Made by a program: the position numbers and the translations under genes. The notes under the pieces were generated by a model. That model had not been told where the DNA came from, ran no database searches, and saw only the letters and a list, made by a program, of their open reading frames with translations. Shown here one piece after another: positions 55,343 through 63,812 of a DNA stretch of 64,000 bases (the first letter of the stretch is position 1; the number at the start of each line of letters is the position of its first letter). The stretch is taken from positions 5,246,001-5,310,000 of the forward strand of contig CP110972.1 in the NCBI GenBank assembly GCA_028869255.1, in the 5' to 3' direction. Source of the stretch: Pseudomonas poae. Its GTDB lineage: Bacteria; Pseudomonadota; Gammaproteobacteria; Pseudomonadales; Pseudomonadaceae.

Positions 55343-56601
55343 TGTATAGACCGGACACATGGTTGACGGGTGTGCGGGGACATGGTGGACACTTTTCGGC
55401 GAGCCAATTTCGCCGGAAAGCCATCATGCCCTGGGACACGAGAGATGCCATGAGCCTGAAAGAAGAGTTTGTTGCCTTAGCAGGGCAACCCGGCAGCAAC
55501 AAACGAGAACTGTGCCGACGGTTCGGTATCAGTCCGCAGACGGCCTACAAGTGGCTTAACCGCTACGCGACGCTCGGCCATTCGGGGCTGCAAGATAAAT
55601 CCCGAAAACCGGCTACCAGCCCCAAGCTGACCACGCCGGCCCTGGAAGCGCAGGTCATATCGCTCAGACAAGACCATCCAGCATGGGGTGGGCGCACGAT
55701 CAGCAGCCTCTTGAAAAAGCAGATTGCTCCCAGCACCGTTACCAATGTCCTGCACCGGCACGGGCTGATTCAGCCGGCTACGAAGGAGCAAGAGGCAAAG
55801 CTGAGATTTGAACACGACGCGCCCAACAATCTTTGGCAGATGGATTTCAAAGGGCATTTCCCGACGCAAGAAGGCAGATGCCATCCCCTGACTTTGCTGG
55901 ACGACCATTCACGTTTCAGTTTGGCTATTCACGCTTGTGATAATGAGCGTGGAGCCACGGTGAAGGAAAGGTTGACCGAGGTATTCCAGCGCTTCGGATT
56001 ACCGGCTCGCATCAACGTTGATAACGGACCGCCTTGGGGCTCTCCACGTAACCCTGGTGAAATCACAGAGCTGAGTATCTGGTTGATTCGTCTGGGTATT
56101 CGGATCAGTTTCAGCCGTCCTTACCACCCACAAACCAATGGAAAGATTGAGCGTTTCCATCGCTCACTCAAGGCCGAAGTACTTGAAGGGCGTCAGTTTT
56201 CCACGCTCAAGGAAGCTCAAGCAGCATTTGATCGGTGGCGTGATGTTTATAACCTGCAACGGCCCCATCAGGCGCTGGACTACAAGGTGCCTATGGACCG
56301 GTATAGGGCCAGCCCATGGGCTTATCCGCAACAGTTACCAACCTTTGAGTACGGACCGGACGACGTATTAGCCAAGGCTTATCACAGCCGTTTTCGTTTT
56401 CAGAAACGCTACTTCAGCATCGCCAAAGGTTTGGCTGGGCATCACATCGCAATACGGCCCAACACTGAAGGTGATGGACTGTTTGACGTGTTTTTCTGCC
56501 ATCACTTCCTACGAACGATCGACGTGAGCAAACCTGACTATGGTCCATAATGTGTCAACCATGTCCCCGCACATGTGTCCACCATGTGTCCGGTCTATAC
56601 A
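55343..56601 (+). mobile_element. IS481-family insertion sequence, complete
   Basis: The 1259-base element has inverted repeats beginning TGTATAGACCGGACACATGG at both ends. Over about 50 bases the ends differ at about five positions. Eight bases, GGTCTTTC, are repeated on both sides (55335-55342 and 56602-56609), as expected of a target duplication. Removal of the IS and one duplicate restores a sequence matching palindromic element A at this place. It carries one transposase gene. No second copy is in the window. Confidence 0.93.
55426..56550 (+). CDS. IS481-family transposase
   Basis: The 374-residue protein starts at 55426 (MPWDTRDAMSLKEEFVALAG). It has an N-terminal helix-turn-helix (NKRELCRRFGISPQTAYKWL), a second DNA-binding region, and a DDE integrase core: WQMDFKG (D140), NVDNGPP (D199) and TNGKIERFH (E242). 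The gene appears intact. A longer in-frame start lies in flanking repeat sequence and is unlikely. Confidence 0.93.
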   Translation: MPWDTRDAMSLKEEFVALAGQPGSNKRELCRRFGISPQTAYKWLNRYATLGHSGLQDKSRKPATSPKLTTPALEAQVISLRQDHPAWGGRTISSLLKKQIAPSTVTNVLHRHGLIQPATKEQEAKLRFEHDAPNNLWQMDFKGHFPTQEGRCHPLTLLDDHSRFSLAIHACDNERGATVKERLTEVFQRFGLPARINVDNGPPWGSPRNPGEITELSIWLIRLGIRISFSRPYHPQTNGKIERFHRSLKAEVLEGRQFSTLKEAQAAFDRWRDVYNLQRPHQALDYKVPMDRYRASPWAYPQQLPTFEYGPDDVLAKAYHSRFRFQKRYFSIAKGLAGHHIAIRPNTEGDGLFDVFFCHHFLRTIDVSKPDYGP

Positions 56602-56677
56602 GGTCTTTCCAAAAGTGACCCGCTGTAAGAGCGGAACCATAAGCAGCCGTTACCCAAATAACGGATACCCCCCCCCA

Positions 56678-58117
56678 TCACCCCAGCCGAGGCAACCGCT
56701 GATCAATCAGCCGGTAAAGCGCACTCCCCTGCGGCCAATTACGCATAAACCGCGCACGATCTCTGGCATACGCCGGACCAAAGCTCCCCGCAGAACGATG
56801 CTGACACATCGCATCCAAGTCGATCAAAGCCCAACGATCCTCATGCCAAAACAAGTTGTGCCCCTTGAAATCACCATGACTGATACGCTCACGAATCAAC
56901 CCAGCGAACAGCTGATCCAACGCCAGCAGCTCATTTTCCGGCGCATCCCCCCGCTCGATATAGGGCGCAAACCGCTCAATAATATCCGGCCCCGGCAAAA
57001 ACTCAGTCACCAGATAAGCCCGACCACGCAACCAGAAAAACCGCTTCTCCAACACCGCCAGCGGCTTAGGCGTAGCAATCCCCAAAAACGCCAGACGATT
57101 ACCCTCCCGCCACGAATGCCAGGCGCGGCTAGGGCGCCAAAAGCGCTTGAGCCAATGCGCAAAACCCTTGATGTTATAGCGCTTGATCACCAACGGCCGG
57201 CCAGCCACTTCGACCTTCGCCACACTCGCCGCACCCCCGGTTTTATACAAGTGCCCCTGATCCAGCAACGCGTCCGCCCGCTCAAGCACGGGCAGCATCG
57301 CAGGCTCTTCCTCGCGACGAATCGCGCGCAAGCCAAACGCGCCACGCGCCACACTGAACAGCGTGCACTCGCGGCCGACCTTGTTCAAAAAGTCTTTCAA
57401 GCGCCAGGCGCTGACCTTGCGCACCTGTGCCTCCAGGGCCTGCAAAGGCAAGGCGTGCTCGCCGTTGCTCAGCAGGTAGTACACCAGCAACTCTTCGGTG
57501 AATGGCTCAAGGTTTTTCGGCAACTGGGCAAAAAACACCCCGAGGTTTTCCAGCACCCGGTTGCGCGACAGCGGCTTGCCGGCCTCTTCCACGCGAATCC
57601 CGGCGCCGTCGATCAAGTACAGCTTGCCGTTCTGACGCAGCAGGTTGTCCAGGTGCAGGTCTTCCTGCCACAACCCCTTGGTGTGCATCAAGGCAATCGC
57701 GCCCAGCGCTTCGGCCAGTACAGCGGTTTGCTCGTCGGCCAACGGCGGCAGACCTTCAACGGCGTACCAGGCATCGGCCAGGCTTTCGGCGCCCTCCAGA
57801 AACTCGAACAGCAGCCAACCGCCCTCGCCTTCCTGCAAGCCATCGGCGAGCAACAGCGGCGTGGTCAGGCCCTGCTCGGCGAGCAGGCGCACGCCGCTGA
57901 GTTCACGCTGAAAGTGCCGCGCCGCCTTGCTGCCCACCAGTAACTTGGCCAGCACCGGGCGCCCGCGCCACACCGCCGCACCCACGTAACGCTCGCCCGG
58001 CAACACGCGCAACAGGCTCAGCAGTTGCAACTGGCCGGGGCCGGCGGCGTCCGCCAGGTCGAGGGTCAGCGGCAGGCTCGGCGTGCGGCCGGCGTTTTTC
58101 AGTTCGGACAGGCGCAT
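56678..58117 (-). CDS. LPS kinase-type protein with two kinase domains (InaA/PA5006-like)
   Basis: The 479-residue protein contains two kinase-like halves. The first has Lys in PVLAKLLVGS (K58), EDLHLDN (D153, N158) and LIDGAG (D170). The second has Lys in LVIKRYN, HGDFKGHN (D416, N421) and LIDLDAM (D433). Both halves keep the catalytic Asp, Asn and metal Asp. The homologue in P. aeruginosa is PA5006. It probably phosphorylates core sugars. It shares one base with the wapQ stop codon (TGATG). The last 600 bases are G/T-rich on the coding strand next to the palindromic element. Confidence 0.88.
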   Translation of the reverse strand: MRLSELKNAGRTPSLPLTLDLADAAGPGQLQLLSLLRVLPGERYVGAAVWRGRPVLAKLLVGSKAARHFQRELSGVRLLAEQGLTTPLLLADGLQEGEGGWLLFEFLEGAESLADAWYAVEGLPPLADEQTAVLAEALGAIALMHTKGLWQEDLHLDNLLRQNGKLYLIDGAGIRVEEAGKPLSRNRVLENLGVFFAQLPKNLEPFTEELLVYYLLSNGEHALPLQALEAQVRKVSAWRLKDFLNKVGRECTLFSVARGAFGLRAIRREEEPAMLPVLERADALLDQGHLYKTGGAASVAKVEVAGRPLVIKRYNIKGFAHWLKRFWRPSRAWHSWREGNRLAFLGIATPKPLAVLEKRFFWLRGRAYLVTEFLPGPDIIERFAPYIERGDAPENELLALDQLFAGLIRERISHGDFKGHNLFWHEDRWALIDLDAMCQHRSAGSFGPAYARDRARFMRNWPQGSALYRLIDQRLPRLG

Positions 58118-58869
58118 CAGCGGTTCTCCTTGTGGCTGCGCCGCGTCGTCAGACGTTGCAGCCAGGTGGCGACCAACGCACTGTCCTGCGGCTGATCAAG
58201 GTAGGCCGCCAGCAGTTGGCGTACTTGCGTGTCCGACCACACGCGTGCGCGGCGCAACAACGGTTCCAGGTCCTTGACCCGGTCACGCCAGCCGAACAGC
58301 AGCGGGCGGGTTTTCTCCAGGTCGATCAACTGCGCGGCGTAACCGTCGCCGGTGGCCTGCAGGAAAATATGCTTGGGGTAAAAGCAGCCATGCACCTGGC
58401 CGACACTGTGCAGCCGACGCGCCAACTGACCGCAGGCCAGCAGGATCGCGGCATGCTGCGCGTCGCTCAGGGCAGGCCACTGTTCCAGCAGCGAATCCAG
58501 GTCATTCCAGCCGTCGAGGGCGCGGGTCAGCAGCATCGCACGGTGTTCGCCGGCCACCTTGCGCTCGCCGTAGAACGCCGCCTGCAATGCCGGGATACCC
58601 AACGTGCGGTAACGGCTGATATTGCGGAATTCGCGCGAGAAACTTGGCTCGCCCAGTGGCCGGTGCAAGCTGCGCGTCAGGTAGTTGCTCTGGCGCTTGA
58701 GGTAGTAACCATGGCCATCAAGCTCCAGGCGAAACACACTGCTCCAGCCGCCACGGCTGGTGTTCGGCTCGTCCACTGCATCCAATTGCTTGGCCCACAG
58801 CGCATCAAAGGTTGCGAGGCCGTGCCGCTCCAGCAAGGCACGGTCTTCGGCCGCCAGGAAATCACTCAT
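58117..58869 (-). CDS. wapQ: InaA-type LPS kinase-like protein WapQ
   Basis: The 250-residue protein starts at 58869 (MSDFLAAEDRALLERHG; the ATG overlaps the previous stop codon). It has the ATP Lys in YYLKRQ (K58), HGCFYPKHIF at about 160-169 where the catalytic Asp of related kinases (HRD in WaaP) is Cys, and LIDLEKTRP (D183). The order waaG-waaP-wapP-wapQ matches P. aeruginosa PA5010-PA5007. The missing Asp may mean altered or no phosphotransfer activity. Confidence 0.82.
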   Translation of the reverse strand: MSDFLAAEDRALLERHGLATFDALWAKQLDAVDEPNTSRGGWSSVFRLELDGHGYYLKRQSNYLTRSLHRPLGEPSFSREFRNISRYRTLGIPALQAAFYGERKVAGEHRAMLLTRALDGWNDLDSLLEQWPALSDAQHAAILLACGQLARRLHSVGQVHGCFYPKHIFLQATGDGYAAQLIDLEKTRPLLFGWRDRVKDLEPLLRRARVWSDTQVRQLLAAYLDQPQDSALVATWLQRLTTRRSHKENR

Positions 58870-59600
58870 TCGCGCCCCTCGAAAAACTTCACCACGTGGC
58901 GAATACGCTGCTTGTCCGACGCACTCAGGTGCCGGCGCTGGCGGTACTGCATGTAAAAACGCAGGCGCTGGGTGGCCGACAGGTGATACTTGGCCACCTT
59001 GTCCAGGCAGGCCAGGTCCTTGGTGATCCGGTACTTGAGCCAGAAGCCGCGCCAGAAATCGCCGTTGGGGCAGTCGATCAGGTACAGGGTCGACTGGTCG
59101 TCGATCAGCAGGTTGCGCCACTTCAGGTCGTTATGGGTAAACCGGTGCTCGTGCATGGTCCGCGTGTATTCGGCGAGCTGGCGGCTGACCGCGTCGACCC
59201 ATTTGGGGTCGCGCAGCCGCGCATCGTTCCGCTCGGCCAGCACGGAGAGGTCTTCTGTCCTCGGCAACTCGCGGGTGATCATCGCGCCACGGTCATAGGC
59301 CAGGCCGTTGCGCTCAAGACCCCAGGCCACCACGTCAGCGGTGGGGATGCCCCACTTGGCGAAGCGCTTGAGGTTCTGCCATTCGGACTTGACCCGCGGC
59401 TTGCCAAGGTAGCGGCGCAAGCCCTTGCCGGCGCCGGTGTAGCGCTTGACGTAGTAATTGACCCCGCCGCGCTCCACCCGGATCACTTCCGACAGCGGGT
59501 CGCGGGTCAGGCGCTCGCCTTGCAGGGCAAACACCGCTTCGAGGCTTCCAAAATCATCCGCCAGGTTGGCGTAAGCAGGTTCCAGGTTCCAACCCGCCAT
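58866..59600 (-). CDS. wapP: LPS core heptose kinase WapP
   Basis: The 244-residue protein has a Lys in YYVKRYTGAGK, THNDLKWRNLLI with catalytic Asp and Asn, and LIDCPNGD with the metal Asp. It lies between waaP and wapQ with one-to-four-base overlaps, so the kinases are translated together. The start is ATG at 59600. Confidence 0.87.
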   Translation of the reverse strand: MAGWNLEPAYANLADDFGSLEAVFALQGERLTRDPLSEVIRVERGGVNYYVKRYTGAGKGLRRYLGKPRVKSEWQNLKRFAKWGIPTADVVAWGLERNGLAYDRGAMITRELPRTEDLSVLAERNDARLRDPKWVDAVSRQLAEYTRTMHEHRFTHNDLKWRNLLIDDQSTLYLIDCPNGDFWRGFWLKYRITKDLACLDKVAKYHLSATQRLRFYMQYRQRRHLSASDKQRIRHVVKFFEGRE

Positions 59601-60406
59601 CAGATCGCATCCCCGTAACGTTGCTTGCGCGCATACAGCTTGTCGGCCTTGCGCTGCATCAGGCTCAGCGACGCCGATTGCTCGGCCAGGATCTGGCGCA
59701 ACGGCTGGCGGAAATAGCCCTTGAGGAAGCGCAGCTTGTCACGCCGGGTCAGGCCGATTTCCAGCGCCGAGTAGTACAACGCGGACAAGTCCTTGTCGCG
59801 CCAGCGCAGCGGCAAGTGGGCGCGCAGTTGGGCGCGGTGCAGGTCGATCACCGAGAGTTTGATGTTGCGTGCGTCAATCGGTTGCGCGGTATCCAGCAGG
59901 AAATGGCAGAGGTAGCAGTCGCGATGATTCACGCCGCCCCGGTGCATCTCGCCGACCATGCGCGCCAGCTCGGCGGTGAGGGCGTGGCGCAATGCAGGTG
60001 CAGGCGGCTCGGCGACCCAGTTCAGCGTCAGGTCTTCGAGGCTGAGGGTCGGCGCCAGTTCTTCGGTGATGATGAAGGAGTGCTGGTCCGCCGGGTTGCT
60101 GCCCTTTTCACCGAACGCCACGCCGGTCATGGTCGGTACGCCGATTTCCTGCAAGCGGTGAATCGCATCCCACTCCAGGCCGGCACCGAGCACCGGCAGC
60201 TTGGCGGTGATCAGGTTCTTGAAGATTTCCGCCCAACCGATGCCCCGGTGGATTTTCACGAAATACGCACGGCCATCGACCTCGGTGCGTAACGTGCGAC
60301 GCGCCGCCAGCTCACGGAATACCTGGCCTTGCAGCTGCTCGACTGCGGCGAAGGCATCCAGCCCGGCCCATAACGTCTTGAACGGTTCGGCAAGAATCAA
60401 CTTCAT
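59600..60406 (-). CDS. waaP: LPS core heptose I kinase WaaP (RfaP)
   Basis: WaaP phosphorylates heptose I, which is important for outer-membrane integrity in Pseudomonas. The 268-residue protein has K51 in FVKIHRG, the catalytic HRD (D163) in VNHRDCYLCHFLL, and VIDLHRAQ (D188). The start ATG at 60406 overlaps the waaG stop by four bases. Confidence 0.94.
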   Translation of the reverse strand: MKLILAEPFKTLWAGLDAFAAVEQLQGQVFRELAARRTLRTEVDGRAYFVKIHRGIGWAEIFKNLITAKLPVLGAGLEWDAIHRLQEIGVPTMTGVAFGEKGSNPADQHSFIITEELAPTLSLEDLTLNWVAEPPAPALRHALTAELARMVGEMHRGGVNHRDCYLCHFLLDTAQPIDARNIKLSVIDLHRAQLRAHLPLRWRDKDLSALYYSALEIGLTRRDKLRFLKGYFRQPLRQILAEQSASLSLMQRKADKLYARKQRYGDAI

Positions 60407-61527
60407 CGTTTTGGCTCCGCCAGAATCACATCCGCAGCGTGCTGCGGCATGCTGTAGAGGTCGGCCGTCTCGGCAAAGGCCAACCCATTGCGGCCCCAGG
60501 CCGCGCGCTGTGCAGTGTCGGTGAGCATGTGCGTCAGGTATTGGTTGAGCTGCGTTTGTTCAAACGGCTCATCCAGTACCCGGCCGCTGTCGGCCTCATT
60601 GATGTAGTGGGCATAACCACACACGGCCGAGACCAGTACCGGCAAACCGGCCACCAGGGCTTCGAGCAGCACGGTGCCGGTATTTTCGTTGTACGCCGGG
60701 TGAATCAACAGGTCGGCGCCCAGCAGGAAACGCGGGATATCGCTGCGGCCCTTGAGAAATTGCACGTTATCGCCCAACCCCAATGTAGCGCTCTGCAGTT
60801 GGAATACTTTGGGGTCGTCCTGGCCAATTACAAACAGGCGGGTGCGTTTTTTCAGTTCCGCCGGCAGTGCGGCCACGGCTTTCAGGCTGCGGTCGACACC
60901 TTTGGTCTTGAAGCCCGAACCGATTTGCACCAGCAACAGGTCGTCATCGCCCAGGTTGAATTCCTTGCGAAACCCTTGGCGAATTTCGGCGGCGTTCGGC
61001 GGTGCGCGGCGGTCCTGGGCGATGCCCGGCGGCAGCAGGTGGAAGCGTTCCAACGGGGTGTCGTAATGCTTGATGAAGAGCGGCTGCTGCACTTCGGAGA
61101 TCATCAGCACTTCAGTCTTGGCGTCCTTGGCGAACACCGCACGTTCGTACTCGGCAAAGTGCTTGTAACGGCCAAAGCTTTTGTACAGCGAGTGGCGCAG
61201 GTTTTGCGCCTTGTCTTCAAAGCAGCCGTCGGCGGCGTAGTACACGTCCAGGCCGGGCATTTTGTTGAAGCCGATCAAACGGTCCACCGGGCGCTTGGCC
61301 AGGTCGGCGGCCATCCAGGCGCTGAGCTTCTCGTTGCGCCGATGGTTGAAGAACGCCTTGACCGGCGCCACCAGCACTTCGAAGCCCGGCGGAATGTCAC
61401 CCTCCCAGATCAGCGTGTAGACACGAATCTGGTGGCCGCGCTGCTGGCACTCCAGGGCGATACGCATGAAGTCACGCTGCAGGCCGCCGAAGGGGAAATA
61501 TTTGTACAGAACAAAAGCCAGTTGCAT
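60403..61527 (-). CDS. waaG: LPS core glycosyltransferase WaaG (RfaG)
   Basis: WaaG adds the first outer-core hexose. The 374-residue GT-B enzyme begins MQLAFVLYKYFPFGGLQRDF, has RFHLLPPGIAQDRRAP and VDRSLKAVAAL at the start of the donor domain and HPAYNENTGTVLLEALVAGLPVL near 280-302. It overlaps waaP by four bases, and its start lies next to the waaC stop. Confidence 0.94.
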   Translation of the reverse strand: MQLAFVLYKYFPFGGLQRDFMRIALECQQRGHQIRVYTLIWEGDIPPGFEVLVAPVKAFFNHRRNEKLSAWMAADLAKRPVDRLIGFNKMPGLDVYYAADGCFEDKAQNLRHSLYKSFGRYKHFAEYERAVFAKDAKTEVLMISEVQQPLFIKHYDTPLERFHLLPPGIAQDRRAPPNAAEIRQGFRKEFNLGDDDLLLVQIGSGFKTKGVDRSLKAVAALPAELKKRTRLFVIGQDDPKVFQLQSATLGLGDNVQFLKGRSDIPRFLLGADLLIHPAYNENTGTVLLEALVAGLPVLVSAVCGYAHYINEADSGRVLDEPFEQTQLNQYLTHMLTDTAQRAAWGRNGLAFAETADLYSMPQHAADVILAEPKR

Positions 61528-62588
61528 CAGTGCAGCTCCTCAGCCAGTAACAACGTGCTCAGCCGGTTTGCCACACGCTCAGGGTTCAAGCGCGTAAAGC
61601 ACAGGGGCGACTCGCGCTTGATGTCGAACCGACGCAGGTCGTCGGCCGTCGGTTGATAGGTACAGTGCTTTTGCAGGCACGGCGCGCACGGGAAGTCGCT
61701 GGCCAGGTGAATCTGGCCCTTGCCGTAGGCACCGGTCAGGCCGGGGTTGGTGGGGCCGAACAGGGAGATGGTCGGCACGTCCAACGCGGCCGCCAGGTGG
61801 CCAAGACCCGTATCCACCGCCACACAGGCGCGGGCGCCGGCCAACACACGGGCGACGCCGGCCAGGTTCAACTTGGGCAGCACTTCAGCATTTTTCAGGC
61901 CCTGGGCCAGGCGTTCGGCGCGGGCTTTTTCGGCGGGGTTACCCCACGGCAATTTCACGTCCACGCCCAGGCGGCCCATGCGTTCGGCCAGTTCGCGCCA
62001 GTAGGCTTCGGGCCAGTGCTTGGTGTCCCAGGTGGTACCGTGCAGCAGCAGTACAAACGGCTTTTTCGGCGGCAGGCCGAGCAGCTTGTCGACGCTCAAG
62101 CCGTAGTCGCCCAGCCCCTTGGGCAAGTCATAACCCAAGGCCAAGGCGAACAGTTGGCGCAAACGCTCCACCGCGTGCTGCCCACGGGCCACAGCCAGGC
62201 GCCGCGAGTAGAAGCGCGCCGCGATCGGTTCACGGGCCGAGTTTTTGTCGAAGCCCGCTACGGGAGCGCGCACATAACGCGTCAGCCAGGCGCTTTTCAG
62301 CAGGCCCTGGGCGTCGATCACCAAGTCGTATTTGGTCGACTGAATGCGTTGCTTGAAACCGCGCCATTCGCCACTTTTGAGGGTTTGCCAGAGGTTTTTA
62401 CGCCAGCGGCGGATCGCCACCGGGATCACCTTGTCGACCGCCGGGTGCCAGGTGGGAATTTCGGCAAAGCCTTCTTCCACCACCCAGTCGAATTGAATAC
62501 CCGGGATCGCCCGCGCTGCGTCGGTCAGTGCCGGCAGCGCGTGGATCACGTCGCCCAGGGATGAGGTCTTGATTACCAATACGCGCAA
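61527..62588 (-). CDS. waaC: lipopolysaccharide heptosyltransferase I
   Basis: WaaC adds heptose I to Kdo. The start is the TTG at 62588, just after the waaF stop, giving MRVLVIKTSSLGDVIHALPA, and the ribosome site GAGG lies in the waaF end. The 353-residue GT9 protein shows DLVIDAQGLLKSAWLTRYV, HGTTWDTKHWPEAYW and VDTGLGHLAAALDVPTISLFGPTNP. Confidence 0.94.
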   Translation of the reverse strand: MRVLVIKTSSLGDVIHALPALTDAARAIPGIQFDWVVEEGFAEIPTWHPAVDKVIPVAIRRWRKNLWQTLKSGEWRGFKQRIQSTKYDLVIDAQGLLKSAWLTRYVRAPVAGFDKNSAREPIAARFYSRRLAVARGQHAVERLRQLFALALGYDLPKGLGDYGLSVDKLLGLPPKKPFVLLLHGTTWDTKHWPEAYWRELAERMGRLGVDVKLPWGNPAEKARAERLAQGLKNAEVLPKLNLAGVARVLAGARACVAVDTGLGHLAAALDVPTISLFGPTNPGLTGAYGKGQIHLASDFPCAPCLQKHCTYQPTADDLRRFDIKRESPLCFTRLNPERVANRLSTLLLAEELH

Positions 62589-62589
62589 A

Positions 62590-63624
62590 CTAACGAACCT
62601 CGACCACAGAGCCCTGCAACCGCTGCAAGGCTTCACTCACCGGTTGCGGCAGCAATTGGCGCAGGCAGTTGTAGTGGCCGAAACGGCAAGTGCGATCAAA
62701 ACACGGGCTGCAATCCAGGCCCAGGCGCACCACTTCGACCTTGTCGGCCAACGGCGGGGTGAAGCCTGGCGAGGTGGAGCCGTACACCGCCACCAGCGGG
62801 CGGTTCAACGCGGCAGCCACGTGCATCAGGCCGGAGTCGTTGGACACCACGGCTTCGGCGCAGGACAGCAAGTCGATGGCCTCGGCCAGCGACGTGTCGC
62901 CACTCAGGTTCACCGCCTCTTCACGCAGGCCGGGGATCAGGCGCTGGCGAATATCTTCGCCCACCGCGTGATCATTCTTCGAACCGAACAGCCACACCTG
63001 CCAGCCTTCGCGGATCTTCATCTCGGCGACCTTGGCGTAATGCTCCGACGGCCAGCGCTTGGACTCGCCAAACTCGGCGCCAGGGCACAGCGCCAACACC
63101 GGGCGATCGAGCTGCAGGCCGAACTTGGTCAGGGCCGCATCGCGGGTCACCGGGTCGATCTGCAGGCTTGGGCGCGGGTACGGCGTGGGCAATTGGGCAC
63201 CGGGCTCGTAGGCCAGGGCCATGAAGCGTTCGATCATCAGCGGGTAGCGCGCCTTGTCGAGGGTGCGCACGTCGTTGAGCAACACATAGCGAAACTCGCC
63301 GCGCCAGCCGGTGCGTTTGGGGATGCCGGCAAAGTACGGCACCAGCGCCGACTTGAGCGAGTTGGGCAGCAGGATGGCCTGGTCGTACTGGCCCACCAGG
63401 GACTTGCCGATACGCCGACGGGTCGCCAGTTCGAGGGCGCCATGGCCAAGCGGAAAGCTCAAGGCCGCACGCACTTCGGGCATGCGCTCAAGAATCGGCC
63501 GGCTCCACTCGGGGGCGAGCACGTCGATTTGGCAGTCGGGATGACGCTGCTTGAGGCACTGGAACAGTGTCTGCGCCATCACCATGTCACCGACCCAACT
63601 GGGCCCAACGATCAGAATATTCAT
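62590..63624 (-). CDS. waaF: lipopolysaccharide heptosyltransferase II
   Basis: WaaF adds heptose II. The 344-residue GT9 protein begins MNILIVGPSWVGDMVMAQTL and contains CPGAEFGESKRWPSEHYAKV and SNDSGLMHVAAALNRPLVAVYGSTSP. It is the first gene of the waaF-waaC-waaG-waaP-wapP-wapQ run. The start has no other candidate near it. A REP doublet lies upstream. Confidence 0.95.
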   Translation of the reverse strand: MNILIVGPSWVGDMVMAQTLFQCLKQRHPDCQIDVLAPEWSRPILERMPEVRAALSFPLGHGALELATRRRIGKSLVGQYDQAILLPNSLKSALVPYFAGIPKRTGWRGEFRYVLLNDVRTLDKARYPLMIERFMALAYEPGAQLPTPYPRPSLQIDPVTRDAALTKFGLQLDRPVLALCPGAEFGESKRWPSEHYAKVAEMKIREGWQVWLFGSKNDHAVGEDIRQRLIPGLREEAVNLSGDTSLAEAIDLLSCAEAVVSNDSGLMHVAAALNRPLVAVYGSTSPGFTPPLADKVEVVRLGLDCSPCFDRTCRFGHYNCLRQLLPQPVSEALQRLQGSVVEVR

Positions 63625-63710
63625 GTAGTTTCCACAAACGATGCGGGGAGGCTTATGCCTCCCCGCCTCGAAAATTACTGTAGGTCACGGTTGGCCCGGT
63701 TACAGCTTTG

Positions 63711-63800
63711 TGTGGGAGCGGGCTTGCTCGCGAAAGCGGTCTATCAGCCAGCACATCGAGTGACTGACATACTGCATTCGCGAGCAAGCCCGCTCCCACA
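63711..63800. repeat. REP doublet, family II
   Basis: Facing units of GGGAGCGGGCTTGCTCGCGA with about 45 bases between them, between waaF and glnE on the same strand. Confidence 0.9.
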
Positions 63801-63812
63801 TTTAATCGGGGT

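Larger units (their letters stand above)
54577..56666. repeat. imperfect palindromic element, copy B, split by an IS
   Basis: The sequence from 54577 to 55342 and from 56610 to 56666 matches copy A at 35238-36057 from end to end. Without the 1259-base IS and one copy of its 8-base target duplication it would be 823 bases. Left arms of the two copies resemble each other closely (a handful of differences over about 300 bases), as do the right arms, whereas left and right arms of one copy differ more. This implies a unit that spread with its arms already diverged. It begins 22 bases after the TonB receptor stop and ends 11 bases before the stop of the convergent kinase gene. There is no gene in it apart from the IS transposase. 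Confidence 0.88.

Noticed and set aside
63625..63812. ilvE between waaF and glnE as in P. aeruginosa
   Set aside because: Only a REP doublet is present in this 188-base gap; there is no room for the gene.
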